64,000 nt of DNA from NCBI RefSeq assembly GCF_000967195.1, contig NZ_KQ033871.1, forward strand, positions 1,113,828 through 1,177,827, written 5' to 3'. Source of the DNA: Lactobacillus kullabergensis. Its GTDB lineage: Bacteria > Bacillota > Bacilli > Lactobacillales > Lactobacillaceae. The notes below the pieces were generated by a model. The model did not search any database. It saw nothing but the letters and a program-made list of their open reading frames with translations, and was not told the DNA's origin. Of this stretch, positions 20,009 through 28,296 are shown piece by piece. Position numbers and translations under genes: made by a program. Position 1 is the stretch's first letter; each line of letters opens with the position of its first letter.

Positions 20009-20806
20009 CTAGTGTATGATTCCCATCAAAGCAGCAAAAACAGGTAAAACAAAGAGCATGCTGTCAAAACGATCAAGGATTCCACCATGACCAGGCAATA
20101 TCTTGCCTGAGTCTTTAACACCATAGTATCTCTTATAAGCTGATTCAACCAAATCTCCCATTTGTCCTACAATTGATAATACAAGGGCAAAAATAGTCAT
20201 TTCGACTTGTGAATGGTTCAAGTTAACAAAGTAAACATAAATTGCGGCACAAATTACAGCACAAATTGTGCCACCAATTGAACCTTCCCATGTCTTATTA
20301 GGACTGATTACAGGCCACAACTTATGTTTACCAATTTTACGCCCTATCATGTAGGCCCCGGTATCTGTTAACCAAACTACAACAAAAACATAGCAAAGAA
20401 GTGCAAGTCCATTGTCAGCATTTCTGATACTTGCCATGTAATGAAAGCCGGTTCCAACATATAATGAGCCTAAGGTATAAACCGCTACATCATCAAAAGT
20501 AGTTTTATTTTTAGTTAAAACTGTCCATGTCAACATTAACATTATCAAGGCAAAATAAATGCCATATTTTGTCCAATGGAATGGCATTGACCTAAGAAAA
20601 CTATCAGGAACTGCCCAAACAATAGTGGCAAGTAAAGCTAGTATAAAGTTTACTGAAACCAATATTTGTTTTTTCATTAAAAAGAATTCACTGATACCAA
20701 CGGCCGCAAACAAAACGGTGAGCCAATCCATCCAAAGCCCGCCAGCTATGACGATAGGAATAAATAAAATTAAAGCAATAACTGCTGTGATTACACGTTG
20801 TTTCAT
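20009..20806 (-). CDS. cdsA: phosphatidate cytidylyltransferase
   Basis: Forms CDP-diacylglycerol, the precursor of anionic phospholipids, in the membrane. The 265 residues have several hydrophobic helices. The C-terminal CdsA signature is present: SPNKTWEGSIGG followed by GDLVESAYKRYYGVKDSGK and LPGHGGILDRFDS. AGGT lies 9 nt before the ATG. It follows uppS by 8 nt. The uppS-cdsA-rseP order is conserved in Firmicutes. Confidence 0.97.
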   Translation of the reverse strand: MKQRVITAVIALILFIPIVIAGGLWMDWLTVLFAAVGISEFFLMKKQILVSVNFILALLATIVWAVPDSFLRSMPFHWTKYGIYFALIMLMLTWTVLTKNKTTFDDVAVYTLGSLYVGTGFHYMASIRNADNGLALLCYVFVVVWLTDTGAYMIGRKIGKHKLWPVISPNKTWEGSIGGTICAVICAAIYVYFVNLNHSQVEMTIFALVLSIVGQMGDLVESAYKRYYGVKDSGKILPGHGGILDRFDSMLFVLPVFAALMGIIH

Positions 20807-20814
20807 ATATTTAC

Positions 20815-21549
20815 CTAACTATCCGATTCATCGACTTTACCGAAACGTCGATGACGATTTTGAAAATCAATAACAAATTTTTCTAGATCTTCTCTAGTAA
20901 AATCAGGCCAGTTTTTCTTACTAAAAGCAAGTTCTGAATATGCTAATTGCCATAACATGAAATTAGATATTCTTTGCTCACCAGATGTTCTGATTAATAA
21001 ATCTGGATCACTGTATTTACCAAAACTTGCAGTCATTAATCTCTGAGAAATCATTTTTTCAGAAATTTCATCACTAGTAATACTACCTGTTTCAACAAGA
21101 GTAGCAATTTCTTTTACTGCTGTAGTAATTTCTCTTCGGGAGCCATAGTTAAAAGCAAAGTTTAAAATTAAACCACTGTTATTAGCAGTTTCAGCCATTG
21201 CTCTCTGCACTACATCATAGGTCTTAGAGGGTAACTCGTTTAAATAGCCCATAATGTTCACTTTGACATTTTCTTTCATTAAGGTTGGCATAAACTTATC
21301 AAAAAAGCGTACAGGTAAGTTCATCAGATATGCTACTTCTTCTTTAGGTCTACCCCAGTTTTCAGTAGAAAACGCATATAAGGATAAAACTTTGATGCCT
21401 AATTGGTTGGCTGCCAAAGTTATTCTTTCTACGTTGTTCATACCTTCGTAATGACCTGCAATTCGTGGCTTGCCTTGCTTTGTTGCCCAACGACCATTAC
21501 CATCCATAATGATAGCTAAATGGTTCAACTGATTTTTTTTATCTGCCAT
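20815..21549 (-). CDS. uppS: undecaprenyl diphosphate synthase
   Basis: cis-Prenyltransferase that makes the C55 lipid carrier for cell-wall synthesis. The 244 residues show [11 protein letters not shown] with the catalytic Asp16, [13 protein letters not shown], and the C-terminal [12 protein letters not shown] and RHRRFG segments. The ribosome binding site is weak (AGGG). The gene starts 3 nt after frr ends, so it is probably coupled to it. Confidence 0.97.
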   Translation of the reverse strand: MADKKNQLNHLAIIMDGNGRWATKQGKPRIAGHYEGMNNVERITLAANQLGIKVLSLYAFSTENWGRPKEEVAYLMNLPVRFFDKFMPTLMKENVKVNIMGYLNELPSKTYDVVQRAMAETANNSGLILNFAFNYGSRREITTAVKEIATLVETGSITSDEISEKMISQRLMTASFGKYSDPDLLIRTSGEQRISNFMLWQLAYSELAFSKKNWPDFTREDLEKFVIDFQNRHRRFGKVDESDS

Positions 21550-21552
21550 TTA

Positions 21553-22110
21553 TTAGCCCTGGGTAATCTCTTTACGTTTTTCTTCTGCAATTTGGTCAAT
21601 CTGCTTTGTTGCATCGTCAGTAACTTTTTGCACTTTCTTTTCCAAATTGCGCTGTTCATCTTCGGTGATTTCATCATCTTTTTGCTGCTTTTTAAGACTA
21701 TTCATAGCTTCACGACGAACATTTCTGATTGCAATTTTACTTTCTTCAGCCATTTTATTGACTTCTTTGGCAATTTCTTGACGTCTCTCACCAGTTAATT
21801 GTGGAATAACAAGACGAATGACCTTACCATCATTTGCAGGAGTCAAACCCAAATTGGACGCCAAGAGTGCATGTTCAATATCATCGAGACTGTTCTGATC
21901 ATAAGGTGTAATTAATAACACGCGTGGCTCAGGAATAGTAACACTAGACATTTGCGTTAACGGAGTAGGCGCTCCATAATAGTCAACTTTTACCCCATCA
22001 AGTAGAGCTGCGTTAGCAACACCAGCACGAATAGAGCTCAAGTTTTTTTGAAAAACAGTAATTGATTTTTTCATATTATCTTGAGCTTTTTTTATTGCGT
22101 CATTATTCAT
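21553..22110 (-). CDS. frr: ribosome recycling factor
   Basis: Splits post-termination ribosomes together with EF-G. The 185 residues form the usual three-helix bundle plus beta domain, with the conserved [19 protein letters not shown] and [13 protein letters not shown]. The start overlaps the end of pyrH by 8 nt, and GGAGG lies inside the pyrH coding sequence, so the two genes are translationally coupled. Confidence 0.97.
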   Translation of the reverse strand: MNNDAIKKAQDNMKKSITVFQKNLSSIRAGVANAALLDGVKVDYYGAPTPLTQMSSVTIPEPRVLLITPYDQNSLDDIEHALLASNLGLTPANDGKVIRLVIPQLTGERRQEIAKEVNKMAEESKIAIRNVRREAMNSLKKQQKDDEITEDEQRNLEKKVQKVTDDATKQIDQIAEEKRKEITQG

Positions 22111-22834
22111 TATTTTTTCCTCCGATTACTGTTCCAATATTCTCACCTAATACCACTTTTTTTATGTTACCTTCAGTATTAACATTAAATACGATAAGAG
22201 GAATGTTGGTATCCATTGAAAGTGAGCTTGCAGTTCTGTCCATGACTTTTAAGTTTTTAGAAATAATATCTAGTTGAGAAAGTTCACTGTATTTTTTGGC
22301 ATGCGGATCAACCTTTGGATCAGCGGAGTAAACTCCGTCAACTCCATTTTTAGCCATTAGGATCACGTCAGCACCTATTTCCGCAGCTCTTAAAGCAGCA
22401 GTTGTGTCGGTAGAGAAATAGGGATTACCAGTGCCGCCACCCATAATAACTACGCGTCCTTTTTCCATGTGGTGAATAGCTTTTCTCCTAATATAGGGTT
22501 CTGCTATTTGCCTCATTTCAATTGATGTTTGCAATCTAGTTGGTACGCCTACATGTTCCAAGCCATCTTGAAGAGCTAACCCGTTCATTATGGTAGCAAG
22601 CATCCCCATATAATCAGCCTGTGAACGTTCCATCCCTAGTTTTGCGCCAGTTTCTCCACGCCACATATTACCGCCACCACAGACGATACCAATGTCAACT
22701 CCCAAATCGTGAACAGATTTAATTTCCTTTGCTAAATGACTAATGACAGTAGGATTTATACCGGTTCCTTCATCACCAGCCAGAGCCTCACCAGAAATTT
22801 TCAAAACTATTCGCTTATACTTAACTTTAGTCAT
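22103..22834 (-). CDS. pyrH: UMP kinase
   Basis: Phosphorylates UMP to UDP in pyrimidine nucleotide synthesis. The 243 residues show the amino acid kinase fold: [14 protein letters not shown] near the N-terminus, [12 protein letters not shown], and [40 protein letters not shown] lies upstream of the ATG. First gene of pyrH-frr-uppS-cdsA-rseP-proS-polC. In related genomes rpsB-tsf directly precede it, but here they are about 5.5 kb away. Confidence 0.97.
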   Translation of the reverse strand: MTKVKYKRIVLKISGEALAGDEGTGINPTVISHLAKEIKSVHDLGVDIGIVCGGGNMWRGETGAKLGMERSQADYMGMLATIMNGLALQDGLEHVGVPTRLQTSIEMRQIAEPYIRRKAIHHMEKGRVVIMGGGTGNPYFSTDTTAALRAAEIGADVILMAKNGVDGVYSADPKVDPHAKKYSELSQLDIISKNLKVMDRTASSLSMDTNIPLIVFNVNTEGNIKKVVLGENIGTVIGGKNNE

Positions 22835-22860
22835 GACAACCTCCTCTATTAACTTTAGTT

Positions 22861-22890
22861 ATTCTACCATATAAAAAGGGCAAATGTAGA
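22861..22890 (-). promoter_or_regulatory. pyrH operon promoter (extended -10)
   Basis: On the minus strand, TCTACA (22885-22890), 18 nt, TAGAAT (22861-22866), with TGG just before the -10. It compensates for the separation of pyrH from rpsB-tsf. Confidence 0.6.
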
Positions 22891-22955
22891 CTTAGAAATA
22901 AAAGAGTGGAATTTCTTAAAAAAATTCTTTGAGCTAAAAAGTAACGGGAGAAAAC

Positions 22956-22988
22956 AAAAAATCTCAAAGTTATCTACTTCGAGATTTT
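22956..22988 (-). terminator. terminator of the ROK kinase gene
   Basis: A 13-bp stem (AAAATCTCGAAGT / ACTTTGAGATTTT, one G-U pair) with a 5-nt loop, continued on the minus strand by a T-run. It lies 11 nt after the stop codon. Confidence 0.85.
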
Positions 22989-22998
22989 CAAAATATAA

Positions 22999-23910
22999 TT
23001 AATATTTATTTTCTCTATTAATTTGAAGTAATAAATTATAAAGCGATCCGTATAAATTCGAATCGTTTCTAAAATGAGCAGATACGATTGCCGGTTTAGT
23101 CAAAGTATCACCAATAATCGGATTATAGTCATTAACCAACTTTTCATAAGCTTTATTGATACCACTGATTAAAATCGGTTGCGCACTTATGCCGCCACCG
23201 ACAGCTATTTTATCTAAATCTACTACTGTTTGAATATTAAGAATTAAAGTTGCTACTTTTAAACAATAATCATTAAAAATCTCCACAGCTTCTCTTTTAC
23301 CGGACTTTATTGCTTCAAAAGCATGCAATCCGTCATTTACATTCTTATGATTTAGTTTACGATTAATTGATTTAACAAAATTCACACCAGAACCATTACT
23401 TCCTACGGTACCTTCCATATCTTTAGGGCGGGATAAATTACTAATCATAAAACTTAATTCACCTGCTTGATAATGTGAGCCTCGCAATAGATGACCATTA
23501 ATTATTATGCCCCCACCAACGCCGGTTCCGAGCGTAATTGCAGCACAGTTCGACTCACCCTTTAAACTGCCTAGCCAATTTTCTGCTAAAACGCTGGCCT
23601 TGCCATCATTTATTACCGCTACCGGAATCCTATACTTTTTACCATAAATTTCTGCAAAATCAATTCCATCCAAAAAAGGTAATGAACCACCAAATCTGAT
23701 TTTATTGTTTTCAATTTTTCCAGGAGAGCAAAAAGCCAAGCCTTTTATATCTAAAATATAATGTATTACAATTTGATCTATTTTTTTCAAAAACTCAGTT
23801 TTATTTTTAACAGTAGCAATTTTGTCTTTTTCGATTATATTTCCAGCATAATCCAATTTTGCAAATTTAATTTCAGTTCCGCCGATATCAATACTTAAAT
23901 AATTTTTCAT
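22999..23910 (-). CDS. ROK-family sugar kinase-like protein, zinc motif absent
   Basis: A 303-residue protein of the ROK family (sugar kinases and repressors). DIGGTEIKFA near residue 8 is the ATP-binding phosphate loop. TLGTGVGGGIIINGHLLRGS is the ROK signature, and AGE follows it. There is no N-terminal DNA-binding domain, so it is a kinase-type member. The CxCGxxGCxE zinc motif and its partner His, common in glucokinase-like members, are missing. The sugar substrate is unknown. It stands alone, with its own terminator and no recognisable sugar transporter nearby. The ribosome binding site is weak (AAAGAG). Confidence 0.8.
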   Translation of the reverse strand: MKNYLSIDIGGTEIKFAKLDYAGNIIEKDKIATVKNKTEFLKKIDQIVIHYILDIKGLAFCSPGKIENNKIRFGGSLPFLDGIDFAEIYGKKYRIPVAVINDGKASVLAENWLGSLKGESNCAAITLGTGVGGGIIINGHLLRGSHYQAGELSFMISNLSRPKDMEGTVGSNGSGVNFVKSINRKLNHKNVNDGLHAFEAIKSGKREAVEIFNDYCLKVATLILNIQTVVDLDKIAVGGGISAQPILISGINKAYEKLVNDYNPIIGDTLTKPAIVSAHFRNDSNLYGSLYNLLLQINRENKY

Positions 23911-24317
23911 TACACTCTTTCACATAATTCATATTAACTATTGCAAACAACCTTATTACATTATCTCAAATATTCTCTTCAAACAACTATTTGACATTCA
24001 AAATAAAATCAGCCAATAGTTTTATTTCTAGGTCAATGGCACATTCAAATAAACAAAAGCCTGGAAAAGATTTTGCCACTGTAAATCATCTTCAGGCTCT
24101 TGACATATGTATTTTACTAATAGCAATAACGTCAACAATAATGAAAAAAGTTTAAATAGCAGGAATGTTAGAGTTATTGTTTAAAAAAGCTAAATAAAAA
24201 CTAAGAGATCAGCGTTAAATAGATATTAATACTTGCTATTAGTGAAGTGCACCTAAAAAGTTAAACATAAATCTGGCCATTATAGAACTCTTAATTAGTC
24301 TTTTTAAATGTGATTTT
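23911..24317. other. 407-bp intergenic region, no gene; hairpin-forming repeat and IS-end-like sequence
   Basis: No credible open frame. An imperfect inverted repeat lies at about 24057-24097, with AGCCTG and CAGGCT as the core arms and about 12 of 15 positions pairing. Bases 24243-24270 resemble the terminal inverted repeat of IS3-family (IS150 group) elements, but no transposase follows. I see no clear promoter for the ROK gene here. Confidence 0.5.
24243..24270. repeat. possible solo IS3-family terminal inverted repeat
   Basis: TGAAGTGCACCTAAAAAGTT followed by AAACATAA resembles the ends of IS150-group elements as I remember them. There is no partner repeat, target duplication or transposase nearby, so this would be a relic. 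Confidence 0.3.
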
Positions 24318-25769
24318 CTAATGAGTTAACATTGCAATATTATCGACAGCTGTTCTACCTGAATAAATACAATACCCTGCTTCAGAACCAGGAACATTTA
24401 CACCATAGGTATCACCCACAAGAACAGCTGAGGCATCAGATCCAACGGCATATAATCCAGATATTTGTCTACCATTTTCATCTAAGACTTCATTTTTGCG
24501 GTTTACTCTCAAACCACCCATTGTACAATAAGCTCCTACACCCAATTCAAAAGCATAAAAAGGACCTTTTTGGATGGTCTTAAGGTAGTTTGCTGGTTTT
24601 TCAAAATCTTCATCTTTTTTTATAAGTGCTAACTGATTATATCGCTTAACTGTTTCTGCTAATTGAGGCAGGTGCAGTTTTTCAGCCAACTCAGCAATAG
24701 AATCAGCTTTAGTCAAAAACGACATGCGCTTTTCCTCAGCTTTAGAAATCATGCTTTTCAACTTATCCAGTCTAGTACGATCAGAAAGCGGTTTTAAACT
24801 CCTAGGTAATTTTTTATCAGCAAACTCATCCAGGATAGCCTGATCAAATATCGCGTATACCTTTTCTTGTCTGATAATAGCATTTCCAGCATGCGCCCAT
24901 ATTCTAAAAACACTTTCGTCAACGAATCTCTGCCCAACTTCATTAACCCAAAGCGGAGCCATTTCACAACTTGCAATACCAATATCTGTTTTCCAAAATT
25001 GATATGAGGGAATAGTATCTTCTTTTATCTGTCCTCCAAACATCATTGCCATACCCATTCCAAACTTTTTAGCGCCAGCATTCCATGCTAGTCGAAGACC
25101 TGAACCATCACTTTTCCCAGAATTCATGGGAATAATTCTATTCGCATTAGAATTGAAATACTTCAAAAGCATTTTTCTGTTATTTAAGTAACCGCCAGTA
25201 GCCAATATTACCGCTTTAGTCTTAATTTCCTTTTGTTTTTTGGTTGCAAAATCTTCAATAATTACTCCAGTAATATTTCCAGTGCTATTTTGTAGAAGAT
25301 TAACTGCTGCAGCTGAAGTGATAAATTCCACACCGTTTTTTTCAGAATACGGCTGCAGTGCATCGTGAATTGCATGATTACCTAAACCCTTAAACATATG
25401 CCAAGTGTTGAGTCCTGCACCAAGTGTTGCTACACCATCGAATTTAACTCCAATATTATTTAACCATTCAACATTTTTAGCAGACTGCGCAATATAGTCT
25501 TTCCATATCATTGTATCTGCCTCAAAATGGGAAAATTCTTGTTCGTCATGCAAAATTTCTTTTTCAGACAGATTAATTCCCTGCTTTTTCTGCATTTTAC
25601 TATTTACAGCAAAAATACCTTCTACATAATTTCCAGATCCACCTGTTGTTCGAGCTTTCTCAACCACTAAAGTGTTTAAGCCTTTTTCAACAGAAGCTGC
25701 CGCAGCTGCTTGACCAGATAATCCTGAGCCAATTACAACCAAGTCATAGTCATTTCTTTTTGATAACAT
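24318..25769 (-). CDS. FAD-dependent oxidoreductase, fumarate reductase flavoprotein-like
   Basis: A 483-residue soluble flavoprotein of the FAD_binding_2 family (fumarate reductase, urocanate reductase and 3-ketosteroid dehydrogenase relatives). VVIGSGLSGQAAAAASVEKG near the N-terminus is the FAD Rossmann motif. GGSGNYVEGIFAVNS and the C-terminal GLYAVGSDASAVLVGDTYG are also typical. It lacks an FMN-binding or heme domain and a signal peptide, so the electron donor is unclear. The open frame extends 20 codons upstream. ATG 25767-25769 with AAAGGAG gives the normal start. It is divergent from the acyltransferase-like gene, and the substrate is unknown. Confidence 0.85.
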   Translation of the reverse strand: MLSKRNDYDLVVIGSGLSGQAAAAASVEKGLNTLVVEKARTTGGSGNYVEGIFAVNSKMQKKQGINLSEKEILHDEQEFSHFEADTMIWKDYIAQSAKNVEWLNNIGVKFDGVATLGAGLNTWHMFKGLGNHAIHDALQPYSEKNGVEFITSAAAVNLLQNSTGNITGVIIEDFATKKQKEIKTKAVILATGGYLNNRKMLLKYFNSNANRIIPMNSGKSDGSGLRLAWNAGAKKFGMGMAMMFGGQIKEDTIPSYQFWKTDIGIASCEMAPLWVNEVGQRFVDESVFRIWAHAGNAIIRQEKVYAIFDQAILDEFADKKLPRSLKPLSDRTRLDKLKSMISKAEEKRMSFLTKADSIAELAEKLHLPQLAETVKRYNQLALIKKDEDFEKPANYLKTIQKGPFYAFELGVGAYCTMGGLRVNRKNEVLDENGRQISGLYAVGSDASAVLVGDTYGVNVPGSEAGYCIYSGRTAVDNIAMLTH

Positions 25770-25838
25770 TTTGTCTCCTTTATTAAAGTAAAAATAAATA
25801 CTATACGTATGTATGAAAACTCTCTCCATCTATAATAT

Positions 25839-25873
25839 AACTAAAATAATAAATTCAAAAATTTATTTTAGTT
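25839..25873. promoter_or_regulatory. operator-like inverted repeat in a divergent intergenic region
   Basis: AACTAAAATAA (25839-25849) and TTATTTTAGTT (25863-25873) are perfect 11-bp inverted arms separated by 13 bp, between the divergent flavoprotein and acyltransferase-like genes. It could be an operator serving both. No regulator gene is adjacent. The AT-rich content means chance cannot be excluded. Confidence 0.35.
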
Positions 25874-25993
25874 CTTATTGTAAAAAACTTCATCGTCTGA
25901 TTGATATCCTTTTTTGAGTTTATAATAGAAAATATTAGTATCTCAAAATTTTAAAAAATATAAGCTAAAAGAAAGTGAATTTTCAAACTAAAA

Positions 25994-27115
25994 ATGAAAA
26001 AGTATTCATACAAATCATCCAATATTGCTGATGTAGGAGATTATTTGAAAGTATTCGCATGCACTGCTGTAATGGCGCAACCAATCATGGCTTTAATTAT
26101 GGAAGTGGGCCAACCTTTTCATACGCAAGATATTTTTGGTATTATGTATAATTTTGTTAAATATACAGCTCCTGCTTTTATTTTTGGCATTTTATACTCA
26201 ACAATTCGAATAAATGATTTAGATGGCACTTTTTCTTACAAGCAGTATATGCGATCAAGTTGGTCAAATCTGTTTGTTCCTACATTTTGGTGGACACTTA
26301 TTTACTTGCTGGGAATGCCCTGGCTTCAACAGATAAACAGATTTAATAATTTTAGTTCCTTTTGCTGGCAATTTGTTAATGGTAACGCTGCTCCTCACCT
26401 GTGGTATAACACAATGATGTTGCAATTTATAATTTTAATGCCTATTTTCCGGGCTATTAGCCGCTATGTTGGTAACAATGTTAAACGTGGTTTACTAGTT
26501 GCCGCTATTACTTTTGTTTTATATTTTGCATGGCTCTGGTTTTATGACTTTTACGTTTTTCATGGTCCACAAGAAAAGAACTGGTATCTGCTAGATCGTA
26601 TTTTTATTTCTTTCTTTATTTATGGTGTCTATGGTGTATTGGCCTGGCAATTTAGAGATTATGTCAATACGTTTTTATATAAGTTTTGGTGGCTGATCTT
26701 AGTTGGTTTTGTTGCATGCTTTTTATGGACAAATTTTGAATTACATGGTTTTGGACATCCAGTTAACTTCGCTAATGCCCCATATTATAAGCCGTCTATG
26801 ACATTTTACTGTTTAGCCGTTATAGCTTTAGTAGCTGCATTATGTTTATTTAATATTAGACACAACTCTAAAACTTGCTTGAAAGTCTTTCACTTTTTAG
26901 CAACTTATGCCTATCGAGCATATTTATCAAATGTATTTTGGAATCAACTGATTTGGCGCGGACTAAACATTAGCTATCATGCTATGTATCATCCATTCTT
27001 TACCTTTTTTGGCACATGGATCCTGACGTGGATACTTTCTTTCACTTCAGCATACGATCTTCATATTTGGTGGTCAAAAGCGAAAAAGTTCTTAAGTATG
27101 CTTAGTCTAAAATAA
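25994..27115 (+). CDS. acyltransferase-3-like polytopic membrane protein
   Basis: A 373-residue integral membrane protein with about ten hydrophobic helices. It resembles the acyltransferase family 3 fold (OafA/OatA membrane domain), which O-acylates surface glycans. The N-terminal YLKVFACTAVMAQ aligns with the family's first-helix motif, but the usual catalytic His after that helix appears to be Gln. It may therefore be a divergent or non-acylating member. The ribosome binding site is weak (AAAGTGAA, far from the ATG). TATAAT lies at 25921-25926 with no good -35. It is the only plus-strand gene of the block, divergent from the flavoprotein. Confidence 0.65.
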   Translation: MKKYSYKSSNIADVGDYLKVFACTAVMAQPIMALIMEVGQPFHTQDIFGIMYNFVKYTAPAFIFGILYSTIRINDLDGTFSYKQYMRSSWSNLFVPTFWWTLIYLLGMPWLQQINRFNNFSSFCWQFVNGNAAPHLWYNTMMLQFIILMPIFRAISRYVGNNVKRGLLVAAITFVLYFAWLWFYDFYVFHGPQEKNWYLLDRIFISFFIYGVYGVLAWQFRDYVNTFLYKFWWLILVGFVACFLWTNFELHGFGHPVNFANAPYYKPSMTFYCLAVIALVAALCLFNIRHNSKTCLKVFHFLATYAYRAYLSNVFWNQLIWRGLNISYHAMYHPFFTFFGTWILTWILSFTSAYDLHIWWSKAKKFLSMLSLK

Positions 27116-27132
27116 CAAATATTTTCAAATAA

Positions 27133-27172
27133 AAAGCACTTTGACAATAATTAAAACAAAGTGCTTTATTTT
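27133..27172. terminator. bidirectional terminator
   Basis: An 11-bp perfect stem AAAGCACTTTG/CAAAGTGCTTT with a 13-nt loop. The plus strand continues ATTTTTTA and the minus strand continues with T residues. It serves the convergent acyltransferase-like and kinase-like genes. Confidence 0.88.
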
Positions 27173-27799
27173 TTACTTTTTTACTATAGAAGCAATGCCT
27201 GCCATAATATTTAAATATTGCTTTTCATTTTCTACAAAAGAATCATTGTTAACAATAATATCTGCTATATCCTTTACTTTAAGTGCTCCATGCTTGATTT
27301 TGAACTGATCCTTCTTTTTGGTTCGCTCAATTATTTGTTCAAAAGTAAAGTTTTTACCGTTATCAATTGTTTGCTTTTTGTATTCTCTTTGAGCGCGAAC
27401 TTCAAGAGGCGCTTCAATGTAAATGTTCATCATTTTAGAACCTAGTTCTTTTTTAAGGTAGACACCTAATTCTGAACGGTATAAGCTTTCAATTGATGCA
27501 TAATGAATATTTTCATCTTGCATTTTACCTATTAAACGGTATAAGAACTCTTTAAACACCTTTTCAGTGTCTTTAGCATAAAGATTGGTGAAATCTTGTT
27601 CTGATGGATGCCCAGAGAACTGATAATTGCGTTCTATCATCATTTCTTTTTCTACTGCAATAATCTTCATTCGCTTGATACCAATGCTGTCAAAATAAAT
27701 TCCAGCAGCTGATTTGCCGCTTTCACTTAATCCGCCTAAAGAAAACAAACCTTTGACAAAATTTTTACGATTTTCATAATCTTGCTCAGTAAATTCCAT
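27173..27799 (-). CDS. P-loop nucleotide kinase-like protein, function unknown
   Basis: A 208-residue soluble protein with a Walker A motif GLSESGKS near residue 25. Later segments (MMNIYIEAPLEVRAQREYKKQ, then an Arg/Lys-rich lid) resemble the lid and NMP-binding parts of the nucleoside or dephospho-CoA kinase superfamily. I cannot name a substrate. A GTG lies two codons upstream, but GGAGG is ideally spaced for ATG 27797-27799. It has its own promoter (27858-27886), and a strong hairpin with a U-tract sits at the 5' end of the predicted transcript, 25 nt before the start codon. Confidence 0.75.
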   Translation of the reverse strand: MEFTEQDYENRKNFVKGLFSLGGLSESGKSAAGIYFDSIGIKRMKIIAVEKEMMIERNYQFSGHPSEQDFTNLYAKDTEKVFKEFLYRLIGKMQDENIHYASIESLYRSELGVYLKKELGSKMMNIYIEAPLEVRAQREYKKQTIDNGKNFTFEQIIERTKKKDQFKIKHGALKVKDIADIIVNNDSFVENEKQYLNIMAGIASIVKK

Positions 27800-27821
27800 T
27801 TTCACGCCTCCATTAAAAACT

Positions 27822-27855
27822 AAAAAACTGCCCTGTAAGTTAACAGTGCAGTTTT
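27822..27855 (-). terminator. terminator hairpin at the 5' end of the kinase-like gene
   Basis: Stem AAAACTGC + CTGT pairing with ACAG + GCAGTTTT around a 6-nt loop and one mismatch, followed on the minus strand by TT and then AGTTTTT. It lies 46 bp after the stop of the small membrane protein gene, whose transcripts it should end. It also overlaps the predicted start of the kinase-like transcript. Confidence 0.8.
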
Positions 27856-27857
27856 AA

Positions 27858-27886
27858 AGTATACATGGTGTGCTATTTTTTTGCAA
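27858..27886 (-). promoter_or_regulatory. promoter of the kinase-like gene
   Basis: On the minus strand, TTGCAA (27881-27886), 17 nt, TATACT (27858-27863). Transcription would start at about 27851, inside the hairpin's 5' arm. Confidence 0.65.
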
Positions 27887-27901
27887 GCGATTTCATTAAA
27901 A

Positions 27902-28084
27902 TTAGGTAATTTTCATCACAAATTCGGCTCCAGTTGGAGTAGCTATGAAAATAGCACCCACTATCAGTAGGAATCCTACTACAAAGGAAATTCTTTTTGC
28001 TAGCTTTGAAAACTTACTATCAAGACTAAGATAGATTAGAATTGCTCCAAATACCAAAGACAAAATCATAACCCAGAAACCCAT
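27902..28084 (-). CDS. small two-helix membrane protein, hypothetical
   Basis: A 60-residue protein with two hydrophobic segments (about 3-20 and 34-50) separated by a short basic loop (DSKFSKLAKR). GGAGG lies 7 nt before the ATG, which supports a real gene. Family unrecognised. It lies between the tsf terminator and the kinase-like gene, within the accessory block that separates rpsB-tsf from pyrH. It may act in the membrane, but nothing more can be said. Confidence 0.7.
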   Translation of the reverse strand: MGFWVMILSLVFGAILIYLSLDSKFSKLAKRISFVVGFLLIVGAIFIATPTGAEFVMKIT

Positions 28085-28235
28085 AAATACCTCCGATTAA
28101 ACTAATTTCTAATTCTTAATTGATATTAATTAAAAACCAAATTAATCATTAATGGAGTTAGAAAATTAAAGGTTAAGCAAAATTTAACTAATTTTTTGCC
28201 TAATTTTGTTAATATACAATTTACTTTTTTAAATA

Positions 28236-28272
28236 TAACAAAAAGCCCTCATCTATAGAGATAAGAGCTTTT
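28236..28272 (-). terminator. terminator of rpsB-tsf
   Basis: A 14-bp stem (AAAAGCTCTTATCT / AGATGAGGGCTTTT, two G-U pairs) with a 4-nt loop and further T residues on the minus strand. It lies 25 nt after the tsf stop. Confidence 0.88.
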
Positions 28273-28296
28273 AATTGAATAAATAAGAATATTTAT

